Positions 47,358 through 58,320 are shown, counted from the stretch's first letter. The stretch is 64,000 bases of DNA from Rodentibacter pneumotropicus DSM 21403 (GCF_000379905.1 NZ_KB904040.1:217687-281686); one strand, 5' to 3'. The notes: generated by a model not told the origin, from the sequence alone. A program made the numbers and translations.

Positions 47358-48728
47358 ATGATAAATAAAACAATAAGTGCGGTCATTTTGGCGGCAGGAA
47401 AAGGCACACGTATGTATTCCGATTTGCCAAAGGTGTTACATACCGTGGCGGGTAAGCCGATGGTCAAACACGTGATTGATACGGCAAATTCATTAGGAGC
47501 GGAAAATGTGCATTTAATTTACGGACATGGGAGTGAATTAATGCGTGAACGTCTTGCTAATGAAAAGGTGAATTGGGTATTACAAACCGAGCAACTCGGC
47601 ACTGCACATGCGGTTCAACAGGCAGCACCTTTTTTTAAAGATAATGAGGATATTGTGGTGCTTTACGGCGATGCGCCACTGATTACAAAAGAAACCTTGG
47701 AAAAACTCATTGCCGCAAAACCTGAAAACGGCATTGCGTTATTAACTGTACAATTAGACAATCCAATGGGTTATGGTCGTATTATTCGTGAAAATGGTCA
47801 GGTGGCAGCTATTGTTGAACAAAAAGACGCCAATGCAGAACAATTAAAAATTCAAGAAGTGAATACCGGTGTAATGGTTTCCGATGGAGCGAGTTTCAAA
47901 AAATGGCTCGCGCGCGTAGGCAATAATAATGCTCAGGGCGAATATTATTTAACGGATTTAATTGCCCTTGCAAACCAAGATGGTTGCCAAGTTGTTGCCG
48001 TTCAGGCAACGGATATGATGGAAGTGGAAGGGGCAAATAATCGCCTGCAGTTAAGCGCACTTGAACGTTACTATCAACGTAAACAGGCGGAACGTTTACT
48101 GTTAGAAGGCGTGATGTTGGCAGATCCTGAACGGTTTGATTTACGCGGCACCCTTGAGCACGGTAAAGACGTGGAGATTGATACCAATGTGATTATTGAA
48201 GGTGAAGTGCGGTTAGGAAATCGGGTGAAAATCGGTACGGGCTGCGTATTAAAAAATGTGGTGATTGGCGATGATGTGGAAGTGAAACCTTACTCCGTTT
48301 TAGACGATGCCACCATTGGAGAAAAAGCGGCAATTGGTCCGTTTTCCCGTTTACGTCCAGGGGCAGAGCTTGCTGCCGAAACCCATGTCGGCAACTTTGT
48401 GGAAATCAAAAAATCCATTGTCGGTAAAGGGTCAAAAGTGAATCATTTAACCTATGTGGGTGACAGTGAAATCGGTGCAAATTGTAATATTGGTGCTGGC
48501 GTGATTACCTGTAATTATGACGGCGCCAATAAATTTAAAACCATTATCGGTGATAATGTCTTCGTGGGGTCCGATACTCAATTAGTCGCACCAATAACCG
48601 TTGAAGACGGTGCAACCATCGGTGCAGGTTCAACCATCACTCGTAATGTTGGTAAAGATGAATTGGTAATAACCCGAGTACCGCAACGCCATATTCAAAA
48701 CTGGCAACGCCCGGTGAAAAAGAAATAA
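47358..48728 (+). CDS. glmU: Bifunctional GlmU
   Basis: Acetylates glucosamine-1-phosphate and uridylates it to UDP-GlcNAc, the precursor for peptidoglycan and LPS. 456 residues from ATG 47358 (AAGAGAAATTTTT before it); an earlier TTG is open. The uridyltransferase half has [31 protein letters not shown] and NTGVMVSDG. The acetyltransferase left-handed beta-helix runs from about 250, with [12 protein letters not shown] and [16 protein letters not shown]. Complete, with a terminator after. Confidence 0.97.
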   Translation: MINKTISAVILAAGKGTRMYSDLPKVLHTVAGKPMVKHVIDTANSLGAENVHLIYGHGSELMRERLANEKVNWVLQTEQLGTAHAVQQAAPFFKDNEDIVVLYGDAPLITKETLEKLIAAKPENGIALLTVQLDNPMGYGRIIRENGQVAAIVEQKDANAEQLKIQEVNTGVMVSDGASFKKWLARVGNNNAQGEYYLTDLIALANQDGCQVVAVQATDMMEVEGANNRLQLSALERYYQRKQAERLLLEGVMLADPERFDLRGTLEHGKDVEIDTNVIIEGEVRLGNRVKIGTGCVLKNVVIGDDVEVKPYSVLDDATIGEKAAIGPFSRLRPGAELAAETHVGNFVEIKKSIVGKGSKVNHLTYVGDSEIGANCNIGAGVITCNYDGANKFKTIIGDNVFVGSDTQLVAPITVEDGATIGAGSTITRNVGKDELVITRVPQRHIQNWQRPVKKK

Positions 48729-48734
48729 ACAAAA

Positions 48735-48761
48735 GGCTCACTTTCGTGAGCCATTTTTTTT
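48735..48761 (+). terminator. glmU terminator
   Basis: GGCTCAC (48735-48741), loop TTTC, GTGAGCC (48746-48752), A then eight T. Confidence 0.93.
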
Positions 48762-48763
48762 AA

Positions 48764-50110
48764 TTAATCATGTAACCCTAATTTTTTCTCAAGGTAATGA
48801 ATATTTGTTCCACCTTTTTGGAAATTTTCATCTTCCAAAATCATCTCATGTAATGGAATATTGGTTTTAATACCGTCAATGATGGTTTCAGCCAAGGCAT
48901 TCTGCATACGGCGGATCGCTACCTCTCGGGTATCGCCATAAGTAATGAGTTTTGCAATCATTGAATCATAATGAGGAGGTACTGTATAACCGCCATACAC
49001 ATGGGAATCCCAACGCACGCCAAAACCGCCCGGTGAGTGTAAGTGATTCACTTTCCCCGGTGATGGTAAGAACGACTTAGGATCCTCCGCATTAATACGA
49101 CACTCGATCGCATGGCCTTTCACTTTAATATCTTCTTGTTTGAAAGAAATCGGTAAACCTGCGGCGATACGTAACTGCTCCTTCACTAAATCCACACCTG
49201 TAATCATTTCCGTCACCGGATGTTCTACTTGGATACGGGTATTCATTTCGATGAAATAAAATTCACCATTTTCATATAAAAACTCGAATGTACCTGCACC
49301 ACGATAACCGATTTCCACACAGGCATTTGCACAACGAGAACCGATATCACGGCGAAGTTCTTCACTAATTCCCGGAGCCGGCGCTTCTTCCACCACTTTT
49401 TGATGACGACGTTGCATAGAACAATCACGTTCCGCCAAATACACAGCATTACCGTGAGTATCCGCCAATACTTGAATTTCCACGTGACGTGGATTTTCTA
49501 AGTATTTTTCCATATAAACCATGTCATTATTGAACGCGGCTTTCGCCTCTGCTTTTGTCATCGCGATAGATTCTTCTAATGCTTCCTCGCTACGAACTAC
49601 ACGCATCCCGCGACCGCCACCACCACCGGAAGCTTTAATAATAATTGGATAACCAATACGTTTAGCAATTTCTTTATTTTTGGCAATATCGTTTCCAACC
49701 GGACCATCAGAACCCGGCACACAAGGAACACCGGCTTTTTTCATTGCCTTAATCGCCGAAACCTTATCCCCCATTAAACGAATCACATCCGCTGTCGGTC
49801 CAATAAAAGTGAAACCCGAACGCTCTACTTGCTCGGCAAAATCCGCATTTTCAGATAAAAAACCATATCCCGGATGAATCGCATCAGCTCCCGTCACTTC
49901 AGCCGCAGCAATAATCGCAGGAATATTCAAATAGCTTTTTGCTGAAGGCGCAGGACCGATACAAACCGTTTCATCTGCCAATAACACATGTTTTAAATCA
50001 CGATCTGCTGTGGAGTGTACCGCAACGGTTTTAATGCCTAATTCTTTACACGCGCGCAAAATACGTAACGCAATTTCACCACGGTTGGCAATCACAACTT
50101 TTTCTAACAT
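48764..50110 (-). CDS. accC: Acetyl-CoA carboxylase biotin carboxylase subunit
   Basis: Carboxylates biotin on AccB using ATP and bicarbonate. 448 residues from ATG 50110 ([20 protein letters not shown]). ATP-grasp motifs are present: [35 protein letters not shown] and [20 protein letters not shown]. The end LEKKLGLHD is normal. It is preceded by accB, with a hairpin in the 60-base gap. Confidence 0.97.
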   Translation of the reverse strand: MLEKVVIANRGEIALRILRACKELGIKTVAVHSTADRDLKHVLLADETVCIGPAPSAKSYLNIPAIIAAAEVTGADAIHPGYGFLSENADFAEQVERSGFTFIGPTADVIRLMGDKVSAIKAMKKAGVPCVPGSDGPVGNDIAKNKEIAKRIGYPIIIKASGGGGGRGMRVVRSEEALEESIAMTKAEAKAAFNNDMVYMEKYLENPRHVEIQVLADTHGNAVYLAERDCSMQRRHQKVVEEAPAPGISEELRRDIGSRCANACVEIGYRGAGTFEFLYENGEFYFIEMNTRIQVEHPVTEMITGVDLVKEQLRIAAGLPISFKQEDIKVKGHAIECRINAEDPKSFLPSPGKVNHLHSPGGFGVRWDSHVYGGYTVPPHYDSMIAKLITYGDTREVAIRRMQNALAETIIDGIKTNIPLHEMILEDENFQKGGTNIHYLEKKLGLHD

Positions 50111-50129
50111 AAGAAATTCCATTTGTTAA

Positions 50130-50155
50130 AAAATGGCGAGCAAGCCCGCCATTTT
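50130..50155 (-). terminator. Intra-operon hairpin between accB and accC
   Basis: AAAATGGCG (50130-50138) pairs with CGCCATTTT (50147-50155), with a U-run on the minus strand. It sits between accB and accC and may let only part of the transcripts continue into accC. Confidence 0.6.
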
Positions 50156-50170
50156 GGATAATTGATAGGA

Positions 50171-50632
50171 TTATTCGATAACGATCAGCGGTTGATCAAA
50201 CTCAACCGGTTCGCCATCATTGACTAGGATTGCTTTCACCACGCCGGCTTTGTCCGCTTCAATACGATTCATCATTTTCATTGCCTCAACGATACAAAGC
50301 GTATCACCTACTTTAACTGATTGTCCTACATCAACAAATGCTTTAGCTTCCGGACTTGGGCTGCGGTAAAACGTTCCTACCATAGGAGAACGAACCTGAT
50401 GACCAACAACCTCCTCAGGAACTACCGATGTAGCAGTTGGTGCTGGGGCATTGGTTGGGGCTGGCATAGCTGTCGGCGCAGCAACCGGTGCGGCATATTG
50501 CACCGCTGCCGGTACAACTGCGGGTGCAGCACGACTAATGCGAACCGTTCCCTCTTCTTCTTGCACTTCTAATTCAGTGATACCTGATTCTTCCACTAAT
50601 TCGATCAGCTTTTTAATTTTACGAATGTCCAT
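50171..50632 (-). CDS. accB: Biotin carboxyl carrier protein of acetyl-CoA carboxylase
   Basis: Carries carboxybiotin between AccC and AccAD. 153 residues. An N-terminal segment ([20 protein letters not shown]) is followed by an Ala/Pro-rich linker (about 36-70) and a biotinyl domain with the EAMKMMN motif, biotinylated at Lys119. It is the first gene of accBC. Confidence 0.97.
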   Translation of the reverse strand: MDIRKIKKLIELVEESGITELEVQEEEGTVRISRAAPAVVPAAVQYAAPVAAPTAMPAPTNAPAPTATSVVPEEVVGHQVRSPMVGTFYRSPSPEAKAFVDVGQSVKVGDTLCIVEAMKMMNRIEADKAGVVKAILVNDGEPVEFDQPLIVIE

Positions 50633-50879
50633 ACGTTTTTCCTAAAATGATGAAATTTTTAACCGCACTTTCATTATAGTGCACAGTATTATGTGGCAAA
50701 TGCACAAGAACAGAAATCCCTACAAGTGAACCCAAAACTTTATACAAAACTGCTACATAATACCAACAACACACAAAAAGTGCGGTCAGTTATAAACCGA
50801 TTTTTAATCGGGCAAAGATTACCCTAAATTGATCTAAATTGCGATAAAATTCTGTGAATTTCGCTAAAAATACTGCATT

Positions 50880-51332
50880 TTATTGCTTTCTTGCTAAAAA
50901 ATCCAAGGCAAATAAAAAGGCAAATTCATAACCTTTGGCACCTAATCCGCAAATTACCCCTTCCGACACATCACTAAAATAAGAATGGTGACGAAACGGT
51001 TCTCGTTTATGTACATTAGACAAATGAATTTCGACAAAAGGGATGGATACTGACAACAACGCATCACGTAATGCCACACTGGTGTGTGTATAGGCTGCCG
51101 GATTGATTAAAATAAAATCCACTCTTTGAAAACTTTGATGAATTTTTTCAATCAGTTTCTCCTCGCTATTGGCTTGAAAACAGTCAAGTTCAACATTGTG
51201 CTGCTCCGCCAGTGCCTTCAGGTTAGATTCAATGGCTGCAAGGGATAAACTGCCATAATGTTTGGGTTCACGTGCGCCTAACATATTTAGGTTTGGGCCA
51301 TTTAGCAGCAAAACTTGGGATTTTTTTAACAT
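50880..51332 (-). CDS. aroQ: 3-dehydroquinate dehydratase, type II
   Basis: Dehydrates 3-dehydroquinate to 3-dehydroshikimate in the shikimate pathway. 150 residues. The type II markers are [21 protein letters not shown] (active-site Tyr included), [20 protein letters not shown] and [20 protein letters not shown]. It lies upstream of accB but separated by about 250 bases, so it likely has its own promoter. Confidence 0.97.
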   Translation of the reverse strand: MLKKSQVLLLNGPNLNMLGAREPKHYGSLSLAAIESNLKALAEQHNVELDCFQANSEEKLIEKIHQSFQRVDFILINPAAYTHTSVALRDALLSVSIPFVEIHLSNVHKREPFRHHSYFSDVSEGVICGLGAKGYEFAFLFALDFLARKQ

Positions 51333-51389
51333 CTTCTCTTCCTTTTGGGATTGTGCATTATACGGATTTTTTGATAAACGGTGGTCGAA

Positions 51390-52382
51390 TCAGATAATCT
51401 TTGTAATCAATTCAGACTCTAAATCAATAAGCGGCAATGTTGATCCTTTCCATGAACGCAATACTTGATAGTCCATTAAATCCAGCGTATCTAACCCCGG
51501 TGTCACATTCGGCGTATATTGTTGCGCCATTCTCGCCAGCTGGGTTAAACCAAGGCTACTTTCAATACTGGAACTAATCACCGCTTTTAACCCTAATACG
51601 TGGGCTTGGTCAATCAATTCAATACAACGCTCAAGGGAACCGATTAATGTGGGTTTAATCACAATTGCCGCCAAGTGCCGTTCTTTTTTAAGCTGAAAAT
51701 CGGGTTCTCTCAGTGATTCATCCCAAGCAATCGCAATCCCTGTTTGAGCTGCAAATTCAAGACTTAATTCAGGCGTTTTACAAGGCTCTTCCAAAAATTG
51801 AATTTGAGAGCGATGTGCCGGTTTTATTTTTGCCGCAAACTGCAAGGCTTTTTCAAAAGACCAACGGCGATTTGCATCAAGGCGTAATTGTAGATCAGGG
51901 ATCGCCTCTAAAAACATATCCGCAATCAATCCGTCTCGGTTGGCTTCATACATTCCCACTTTGATTTTCGCCACCTTCTCACCGGAAAGATGGGCTAATT
52001 CCTCATAAAGTTCATCGGGATCGCCATAACACAAGGGAGCGGTATGGTAATTTCCTTCAGCATTCAGTTTACCTTTTAATTCTGCCAGTGCACAGCTCAA
52101 ACCAAACGCCACGGAAGGATAAAGCCCGTCAAGTGATACTTCTTCATCGCGGTTACGGGCAGCATCCCAATCAGCAAGCCATTGTATTACTTGGCTTTCC
52201 GCCATTTCTAAGGATTCTTCGCTAAACCCCGGCAATGGCGCAATTTCTCCCCAGCCTTCATTATTCTGACATTGGATACGCACGAGCAAACCCTCACGGC
52301 GTTTTAAAAACCGATCTCGCAAAATCAGTTGGCTATCAACGGGAATGGAATAACGATAAAGATTATACTGTCGAATTGTCAT
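51390..52382 (-). CDS. menC: o-Succinylbenzoate synthase
   Basis: Enolase-superfamily enzyme of menaquinone synthesis that dehydrates SHCHC to o-succinylbenzoate. 330 residues. LRLDANRRWSFEKALQFAAK holds an Asp ligand, QIQFLEEPCKTPELSLEFAA a Glu ligand, IAWDESLREPDF an Asp ligand, and AIVIKPTLIGSLERCIELI the catalytic Lys. The N-terminal ENLP region is shorter than in racemases, as in MenC. It follows menB with a terminator-like hairpin between. Confidence 0.93.
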   Translation of the reverse strand: MTIRQYNLYRYSIPVDSQLILRDRFLKRREGLLVRIQCQNNEGWGEIAPLPGFSEESLEMAESQVIQWLADWDAARNRDEEVSLDGLYPSVAFGLSCALAELKGKLNAEGNYHTAPLCYGDPDELYEELAHLSGEKVAKIKVGMYEANRDGLIADMFLEAIPDLQLRLDANRRWSFEKALQFAAKIKPAHRSQIQFLEEPCKTPELSLEFAAQTGIAIAWDESLREPDFQLKKERHLAAIVIKPTLIGSLERCIELIDQAHVLGLKAVISSSIESSLGLTQLARMAQQYTPNVTPGLDTLDLMDYQVLRSWKGSTLPLIDLESELITKII

Positions 52383-52394
52383 AAATTTTGCTTA

Positions 52395-52427
52395 CAAAAA
52401 GTGCGGTTGAAATTAACCGCACTTTTG
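52395..52427. terminator. Uptake-signal hairpin between menB and menC
   Basis: CAAAAAGTGCGGTT (52395-52408) pairs with AACCGCACTTTTG (52415-52427). Confidence 0.8.
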
Positions 52428-52436
52428 ATTGGATAA

Positions 52437-53294
52437 TTAAGGATTACGTCTGAATTTACTGAAGTCCGGCGCACGTTTTTCATTAAACGCATTGCGACCT
52501 TCTTGACCTTCTTCTGTCATATAGAACAACATAGTGGCATTCCCCGCCAATTCTTGGAGACCGGCTTGACCGTCACAGTCTGCATTTAATGCGGCTTTCA
52601 AACAACGCAATGCAATCGGGCTGTTACGCAGCATTTCCCGACACCAGCGTACGGTTTCTTTTTCAAGATCAGCGTAAGGTACCACGGTGTTCACTAAGCC
52701 CATATCTAAGGCTTCTTGTGCATTATATTGACGGCATAAGAACCAAATCTCACGGGCTTTCTTTTGACCAACCAAACGAGCCATATAGCTTGCGCCCCAG
52801 CCACCGTCAAAAGATCCCACTTTAGGCCCTGTTTGACCAAAAATAGCGTTATCCGCCGCGATGGTTAAATCACATAACATATGCAATACATGACCGCCAC
52901 CAATGGCATAACCTGCCACCATTGCTACTACTGGTTTCGGGCAAGTACGAATATCCCGTTGAAAATCCAACACATTTAAATGATGTACGCCACTTTCATC
53001 TTTGTAGCCGCCATAATCCCCACGAATTTTTTGATCCCCCCCGGCGCAGAACGCTTTTTCGCCCTCACCTGTTAATACAATGACACCGATTTTTTCATCA
53101 AAACGCGCATTAGAAAAGGCATGGATCATTTCTTTAACAGTTTGCGGGCGGAATGCGTTACGCACTTCCGGACGGTTAATGGTGATTTTTGCGATACCGT
53201 CAGTGGATTTATGATAGCGAATATCGGTATAGCCCTCGCTATGATCGACCCATTCAACGGGCGCATAAAGCACATCATCTTTTGGATTTTGCAT
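52437..53294 (-). CDS. menB: 1,4-Dihydroxy-2-naphthoyl-CoA synthase
   Basis: A crotonase-fold enzyme that cyclises o-succinylbenzoyl-CoA in menaquinone synthesis. 285 residues. [40 protein letters not shown] and [20 protein letters not shown] are conserved, and [20 protein letters not shown] contains the characteristic active-site loop. The C-terminus ([20 protein letters not shown]) is typical of MenB rather than general enoyl-CoA hydratases. Confidence 0.97.
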   Translation of the reverse strand: MQNPKDDVLYAPVEWVDHSEGYTDIRYHKSTDGIAKITINRPEVRNAFRPQTVKEMIHAFSNARFDEKIGVIVLTGEGEKAFCAGGDQKIRGDYGGYKDESGVHHLNVLDFQRDIRTCPKPVVAMVAGYAIGGGHVLHMLCDLTIAADNAIFGQTGPKVGSFDGGWGASYMARLVGQKKAREIWFLCRQYNAQEALDMGLVNTVVPYADLEKETVRWCREMLRNSPIALRCLKAALNADCDGQAGLQELAGNATMLFYMTEEGQEGRNAFNEKRAPDFSKFRRNP

Positions 53295-53439
53295 AAATAT
53301 TCCTTTTAATTAACGAAAAGTGCGGTCATTATAGCGGAAGTTTTTCTAATCGGGAAAATGAAAATTTATTTCAGCCTTTATCTATTTTGTGCTTATTGTT
53401 AAAATTTCATTCATATCAACCAATCTCTCGAAACCAAAT

Positions 53440-54006
53440 ATGAAACTTATTTTTACACTCGGCATAACGCTATTACTCAGTGCTTGTAACCTTTTTGACT
53501 CATCACAATCGCCTATTCCGGCTGAATTTGCAGGCGCGGATTATCAACTTTCAGATAAAAATGCGAAACAGTGGGCGATTACCAGTAAACAAGCGGAGCA
53601 ATGTATTTACCCTAATCTCACACGCATTCAGCAACAACATTTTGCCAAAGAAGATAGCTATATCCACTCTCAATATGTTTTTTTCTATCCGCTGGAAAAT
53701 ATTATTGGCGAAGATTATGTGAAGATCATTCAAAATGATGAAAAATCAATGAATTACGCTACTTATCAATTCAAAAAATTCCGTACCGCAATAGGGAGTG
53801 TGGAATCACTAAATAATCAATACTGTCAGATTTTACGCACCCAAGCACGTGATGATTTAGATGTAGTGAAAGGTCAATATAAAAACGGTATGGTCGATAA
53901 TTCAAAGAATGAAGACGGTACATCTAAGAATACTGATGGTGTCGCCACCAATCAAAATAAATTCTTTTTTGATATCATAAAATGGGGTTCGGCACTACTA
54001 CTGTGA
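53440..54006 (+). CDS. Putative lipoprotein, Pasteurellaceae-specific type
   Basis: 188 residues from ATG 53440, which begins a lipoprotein signal peptide [16 protein letters not shown] with Cys16 as the lipidation site; an upstream open frame adds 17 residues without a signal. The mature part has no motif I recognise for certain, but resembles small DUF5358-type lipoproteins next to menB in H. influenzae (from memory). The C-terminus ([15 protein letters not shown]) is hydrophobic and could be a membrane or beta-barrel contact. Convergent neighbours are absent; it reads toward the phosphohexomutase. Confidence 0.72.
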   Translation: MKLIFTLGITLLLSACNLFDSSQSPIPAEFAGADYQLSDKNAKQWAITSKQAEQCIYPNLTRIQQQHFAKEDSYIHSQYVFFYPLENIIGEDYVKIIQNDEKSMNYATYQFKKFRTAIGSVESLNNQYCQILRTQARDDLDVVKGQYKNGMVDNSKNEDGTSKNTDGVATNQNKFFFDIIKWGSALLL

Positions 54007-54184
54007 GCTTCATCAAACGAATCTAGGCATCATTCAAGATAAAAATCAAATATCGTTTTTAAGTAAACGATTATACGAATAAAAAATGTTAAACAGATCA
54101 AACTTTCGGTAAATAACCCTTTGAGGTTTAATTGTTTTCCGATAGTCTATCCAAAATATTTTTTCAACTTAAGAAGGTGAAATT

Positions 54185-55843
54185 ATGGCAACTCTCTTTG
54201 ATGTAGCACAAAATTGGTTAAACCAAGATCCTGATGCAGAAACTCGCGCAGAATTGACCGCACTTTTAGAATCAGCAAAAGCAGGCGATACAAAAGCAGA
54301 AGCAGAATTACAGACTCGTTTTGACGGTCGTTTGCAATTTGGTACTGCCGGTTTACGTGGTCCTTTACAAGCCGGCTCAATGGGGATGAACCGAGTTTTA
54401 GTGGCACAAGCCGCCGGCGGTTTAGCAGATTTCTTAAAAGACTATGACAAACAACCTTCCATTGTGATTGGCTATGACGGGCGTAAAAATTCAGATGTAT
54501 TTGCGCGCGATACCGCTGAAATCATGGCAGGTGCGGGAGTGAAGGCCTATTTGTTGCCACGCAAATTACCGACACCGGTATTGGCCTACGCCATTCAATA
54601 TTTCGATACGACCGCCGGAGTGATGGTTACCGCAAGCCACAACCCACCGGAAGATAACGGTTATAAAGTGTACTTAGGAAAAGCGAACGGAGGGGGGCAA
54701 ATCGTTTCACCCGCCGATCAGGAAATTGCCGCATTAATTGACAAAGTAGCGACAGGTAGTATTCAAGATTTACCACGCAGCAATGATTATGTTGTGTTAA
54801 ATGATGAAGTGGTGGATGCTTATATTGCCAAAACCGCCTCTCTTGCTAAAGAGCCACAATGCGACATCAACTATGTTTATACCGCAATGCACGGCGTGGG
54901 TTATGAAGTATTAAGCAAAACCTTAGCCAAAGCCGGTTTACCACAACCGCATATCGTCGCCGAACAAGTATGGCCGGACGGTACTTTCCCAACAGTTAAT
55001 TTCCCAAACCCTGAAGAAAAAGGCGCATTGGATCTTGCAATCAAAGTGGCGAAAGAAAATAACGCCGAATTTATTATCGCAAACGACCCTGATGCCGACC
55101 GTTTAGCCGTTGCCGTACCGGATGTGGAAGGCAACTGGAAGCCGTTACACGGCAATGTGGTGGGTTGTTTCTTAGGTTGGTATTTAGCCAAACAATACCA
55201 TGCACAAAACAAACAAGGGGTATTGGCTTGCTCTTTAGTCTCCTCCCCTGCACTTGCCGAAATCGCAAAAAAATACGGTTTCCAATCGGAAGAAACCTTA
55301 ACAGGTTTCAAATATATCGGTAAAGTTCAAGGCTTACTGTTTGGTTTTGAAGAAGCACTCGGTTACTTGGTGGATCCGGATAAAGTCCGTGATAAAGACG
55401 GTATCTCAGCGGCAATTATGTTCTTAGATCTTGTCCGCAACTTGAAAAAACAAGGTAAGACCTTAGCGGATTATGCCGATGAATTTACTAAAGAATTTGG
55501 TGCTTATGTAAGCGGACAAATCTCTATTCGTGTCAGCGATCTTTCCGAAATCGGCAAATTAATGACCGCACTTCGTAATACCCCACCAAGCATCATCGGT
55601 GGTGTGAACGTGGCACAATTTATTGACCACACGAAAACCGATCGTCAAAGCGATATTCTCGTATTTGTATTGGAAAACGGTTCACGTTTAATTGCCCGCC
55701 CTTCAGGTACGGAGCCGAAAATTAAGTTCTATTTAGACGCACGTGGTACGGATCCGAAAAATGCCGAACAAGTGCTTGCTGACTTTGATGAAGGCGTACG
55801 CAACATTCTTCGTCAAGATGCTTATGGTAAACAGGATTGCTAA
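54185..55843 (+). CDS. Phosphoglucomutase/phosphomannomutase family protein
   Basis: A 552-residue alpha-D-phosphohexomutase, longer than ManB types and matching the PGM2/YhxB-like group. FGTAGLRGPLQAGSMGMNR is at the N-terminus, the phosphoserine loop is MVTASHNPPEDNGYKVYLGK, the metal-binding loop is FIIANDPDADRLAVA, the sugar-binding loop is GFEEALGYLVDP, and the C-terminal phosphate site is RPSGTEPKIKFYLDA. AAGAAGGTGAAATT precedes the ATG. It probably interconverts glucose (or pentose) phosphates. An uptake core lies in the coding region near the start. Confidence 0.95.
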   Translation: MATLFDVAQNWLNQDPDAETRAELTALLESAKAGDTKAEAELQTRFDGRLQFGTAGLRGPLQAGSMGMNRVLVAQAAGGLADFLKDYDKQPSIVIGYDGRKNSDVFARDTAEIMAGAGVKAYLLPRKLPTPVLAYAIQYFDTTAGVMVTASHNPPEDNGYKVYLGKANGGGQIVSPADQEIAALIDKVATGSIQDLPRSNDYVVLNDEVVDAYIAKTASLAKEPQCDINYVYTAMHGVGYEVLSKTLAKAGLPQPHIVAEQVWPDGTFPTVNFPNPEEKGALDLAIKVAKENNAEFIIANDPDADRLAVAVPDVEGNWKPLHGNVVGCFLGWYLAKQYHAQNKQGVLACSLVSSPALAEIAKKYGFQSEETLTGFKYIGKVQGLLFGFEEALGYLVDPDKVRDKDGISAAIMFLDLVRNLKKQGKTLADYADEFTKEFGAYVSGQISIRVSDLSEIGKLMTALRNTPPSIIGGVNVAQFIDHTKTDRQSDILVFVLENGSRLIARPSGTEPKIKFYLDARGTDPKNAEQVLADFDEGVRNILRQDAYGKQDC

Positions 55844-55868
55844 TTTATAAACATTAACCTGATGAAAG

Positions 55869-55893
55869 GAGACGCGTGCTTGCGTCTCTTTTT
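55869..55893 (+). terminator. Phosphohexomutase gene terminator
   Basis: GAGACGC (55869-55875), loop GTGCTT, GCGTCTC (55882-55888), then T residues. Confidence 0.92.
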
Positions 55894-55912
55894 ATTTGAA
55901 TGAGGAATTATT

Positions 55913-56242
55913 ATGAACCCTTGGATTTTACTTGCCGTTTCTATTTGCTTAGAAATTGCCGCAACAAATTTATTAAAAGCGAGTGATGGTTTTACTAAAC
56001 TGCTCCCAACCCTCGGCTCACTCACGCTCTACGCTATTTCTTTTTATTTTGTTTCAATTATTTTTCGATCTTTACCTGTTGGTTTGGTGTATGCCATTTG
56101 GTCCGGGGTAGGAATTGTCCTCACCGCAGTCGTTGCCTATTTTATTTTTGGACAAAAAATTGATACCGCAGGAATGATCGGTATTGGGCTAATTATTGCC
56201 GGTGTACTGGTGATTAATCTCTTCTCAGCCGCATCTCACTAA
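55913..56242 (+). CDS. Small multidrug resistance (SMR) family exporter
   Basis: A four-helix proton antiporter of 109 residues. Helix 1 carries the essential Glu14 (SICLEIAATNLLKAS), helix 2 GSLTLYAISFYFVSI, helix 3 LPVGLVYAIWSGVGIVL with the family GVYAIWSG-type motif, and helix 4 MIGIGLIIAGVLVINLF. The family exports quaternary ammonium compounds, polyamines or guanidinium. The substrate is not readable here. TGAGGAATTATT precedes the ATG. Confidence 0.93.
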   Translation: MNPWILLAVSICLEIAATNLLKASDGFTKLLPTLGSLTLYAISFYFVSIIFRSLPVGLVYAIWSGVGIVLTAVVAYFIFGQKIDTAGMIGIGLIIAGVLVINLFSAASH

Positions 56243-56367
56243 AAAAGAGCGGGAAAAATTGATCTGCCACCAAATTAGAATTCAGCTATACAATATGATA
56301 TTAAAGTGTTTGCCTTTCACTGATTCCCCTTTATGATAGTCCGTATCTAACTAACTATAGGTAATTT

Positions 56368-57030
56368 ATGAAAAAAGCACGATCAATTCCTTATACAAAC
56401 TGGGCGGCGAGTTCATTATGGTCTATACAAGGAAAAGCAATCTATGTTTTGTTATTTGCATTGGCAATATTAGGAATTGGTGATGGGTTAATTGTATTAT
56501 CCAATTTCGGTTCGACTCCTTGGACAGTGCTTTCTCAAGGAGTAGCATTACAGAGTGAAATTAGTATCGGTTGGTCATCATTCTTGATTAGCTGCGTTGT
56601 GATGCTTGCATGGTTACCCCTGAAACTCCGCTTTGGACTTGGCACAATTTTAAATATTATTGTGATTGCTTTTTTCTTAGACGTTACCACAAAAATTCTG
56701 TCAGAGCCGACCGCACTTTCTTCACGTATTGCTTTTGGAATAATCGGTCTTTTCCTATATGGATTAGGCACGGCATTATATCTCACTTGTCATTTGGGAG
56801 CCGGCCCTCGTGACGGGCTAATGGTGGGGCTTTGCCAACGTTTCCATTTGAAAGTAGGAGTTGTCCGTACCATCATCGAAATATCGGTTTGCCTGTTAGG
56901 TTTTTTTCTTGGAGGAATAGTCGGTATCGGCACACTTATTTTTGCCAGCGGAATCGGCTGGGTTGTGCAAGTTTGCCTAGAATTAATTGCTCGTGTCTCA
57001 CCTCCATTAAATGAAAAACATAAGTTTTAG
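56368..57030 (+). CDS. YczE/YyaS-type membrane protein
   Basis: A membrane protein of 220 residues with five or six hydrophobic helices. The pattern LSNFGSTPWTVLSQGVALQS, LYGLGTALYLTCHLGAGPRD, GLMVGLCQRFHLKVGVVRTI and GIGTLIFASGIGWVVQ matches the YczE family (YitT-related). Function is unknown; a transport role is presumed. It stands after the SMR gene but 125 bases apart, with no obvious shared operon evidence. Confidence 0.82.
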   Translation: MKKARSIPYTNWAASSLWSIQGKAIYVLLFALAILGIGDGLIVLSNFGSTPWTVLSQGVALQSEISIGWSSFLISCVVMLAWLPLKLRFGLGTILNIIVIAFFLDVTTKILSEPTALSSRIAFGIIGLFLYGLGTALYLTCHLGAGPRDGLMVGLCQRFHLKVGVVRTIIEISVCLLGFFLGGIVGIGTLIFASGIGWVVQVCLELIARVSPPLNEKHKF

Positions 57031-57071
57031 CCAAAATCTAACACAATGATCAGGTATTTTTTCAAAAATCA

Positions 57072-57091
57072 AAGGCTGAGAACTCAGCCTT
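57072..57091. terminator. Inverted repeat between convergent genes
   Basis: AAGGCTGAG (57072-57080), AA, CTCAGCCTT (57083-57091). It is a perfect stem between convergent genes, with only weak A/T tracts. Confidence 0.65.
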
Positions 57092-57130
57092 AAAATAATG
57101 AGAAAAACAACCGCACTTTAGTTTAGTTTT

Positions 57131-58171
57131 TCACTTCGAAAAATACCATTTTGCTAGCAAAATACCGCTATTTACCGCAATATTTAAGCCGTTTTTTAAT
57201 GGATTACTCAAAGATAGACGAACATTTACATCCTGTTTTTCGTACAAATCCAATGTATCGGCTTCACTGAATAAAAACGCGACCTTTTTATTGAGTTGAA
57301 GTGAATTGAGGGCAATTCCCTCTTTGCCTTGTGCAATATGCACAACTTGATACCCTCTTTGACGGAGTTGTTGTAATGCCGATTCAATCTCTAAACATTC
57401 TAATAAGCGAATGTACTCCGCACCGCCTTCCGCTACACGCATAGCTGCCGCAGAATACAATTTATCGGCATTATTGGTTACCACATTCTTCACGCCGTAA
57501 AAGGCACAAGTACGCAATACACCGCCAATATTTTGTGCATTATTGACACTGTCTAACAACACTAAACAATCTTCCTCACGGGGAATATCCAAATAGCCTT
57601 GCAAAGTAAACGGGCGCTGTCTTTTCACCAACATACAAATACCGCCGTGATGTTCCGTGCCGCTCACAAGGGATAATTCGTCATTATCCACCACATGATA
57701 CACTTTTTTATTTGTCGCCAAATAACTAAATATCTCACCGATTTTATGCGACATCTGCACCGTTGCCCAAACACGAATAATACTTTCAGGACGTTTCTCA
57801 AATAACGCCAAACAGGCATTTTCACCATAGACTTTCATTTCTTCCGCACGATTTTTTTTAATTTTTTCCGGAGCGCGCGGTGAAAGTGCACCGGTTTTCT
57901 TTTCTTTCGGTTTATACGCTACACCCGTACTTTTCACGACCACTTTTACACTGCCTTGCACTCCGCCACTTTTATTTAAAGAAAGTTCAGCAATCTGCGG
58001 CTCATGAACTTCTTGCTGAAAACGGCGTTGCTTTTTTCTTTCATCATTTTTTTTATCAAAGTGCGGTCGATTTTCACGGTGTTTTTTGGAATGTTGTTGC
58101 CCATCAAAGGAACGTTCTTGAAAAGATTTATTCGTGTTGGTTTGAAAAGTCGGTTTGCGAGAATTGTTCAT
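57131..58171 (-). CDS. yfiF: YfiF-like SpoU family RNA methyltransferase
   Basis: A TrmH/SpoU-family enzyme, predicted to methylate tRNA or rRNA 2'-O positions; its target is unknown. 346 residues from ATG 58171 (MNNSRKPTFQTNTNKS); an upstream TTG is open but unlike homologues. A basic low-complexity N-terminus (about 1-110) precedes a substrate-binding domain (KVYGENACLALFEKRPESII) and the SPOUT knot: VLLDSVNNAQNIGGVLRTCA, VAEGGAEYIRL and LSNPLKNGLNIAVNSGILLA. No ribosome site is visible for the start. Divergent from pssA. Confidence 0.88.
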   Translation of the reverse strand: MNNSRKPTFQTNTNKSFQERSFDGQQHSKKHRENRPHFDKKNDERKKQRRFQQEVHEPQIAELSLNKSGGVQGSVKVVVKSTGVAYKPKEKKTGALSPRAPEKIKKNRAEEMKVYGENACLALFEKRPESIIRVWATVQMSHKIGEIFSYLATNKKVYHVVDNDELSLVSGTEHHGGICMLVKRQRPFTLQGYLDIPREEDCLVLLDSVNNAQNIGGVLRTCAFYGVKNVVTNNADKLYSAAAMRVAEGGAEYIRLLECLEIESALQQLRQRGYQVVHIAQGKEGIALNSLQLNKKVAFLFSEADTLDLYEKQDVNVRLSLSNPLKNGLNIAVNSGILLAKWYFSK

Positions 58172-58320
58172 AAGGAGATACTCAAGAAAAAATTTGGATA
58201 ATAATTCGTCAATAAATGTCAAATTTTGTGAGCATTATAACGAAAAAAAACCTTTTTTCTATCAATCCATCAATGAAATATTGTAAACTAGCCCATTCCT
58301 AGAGAATGCAGAGACAAATT

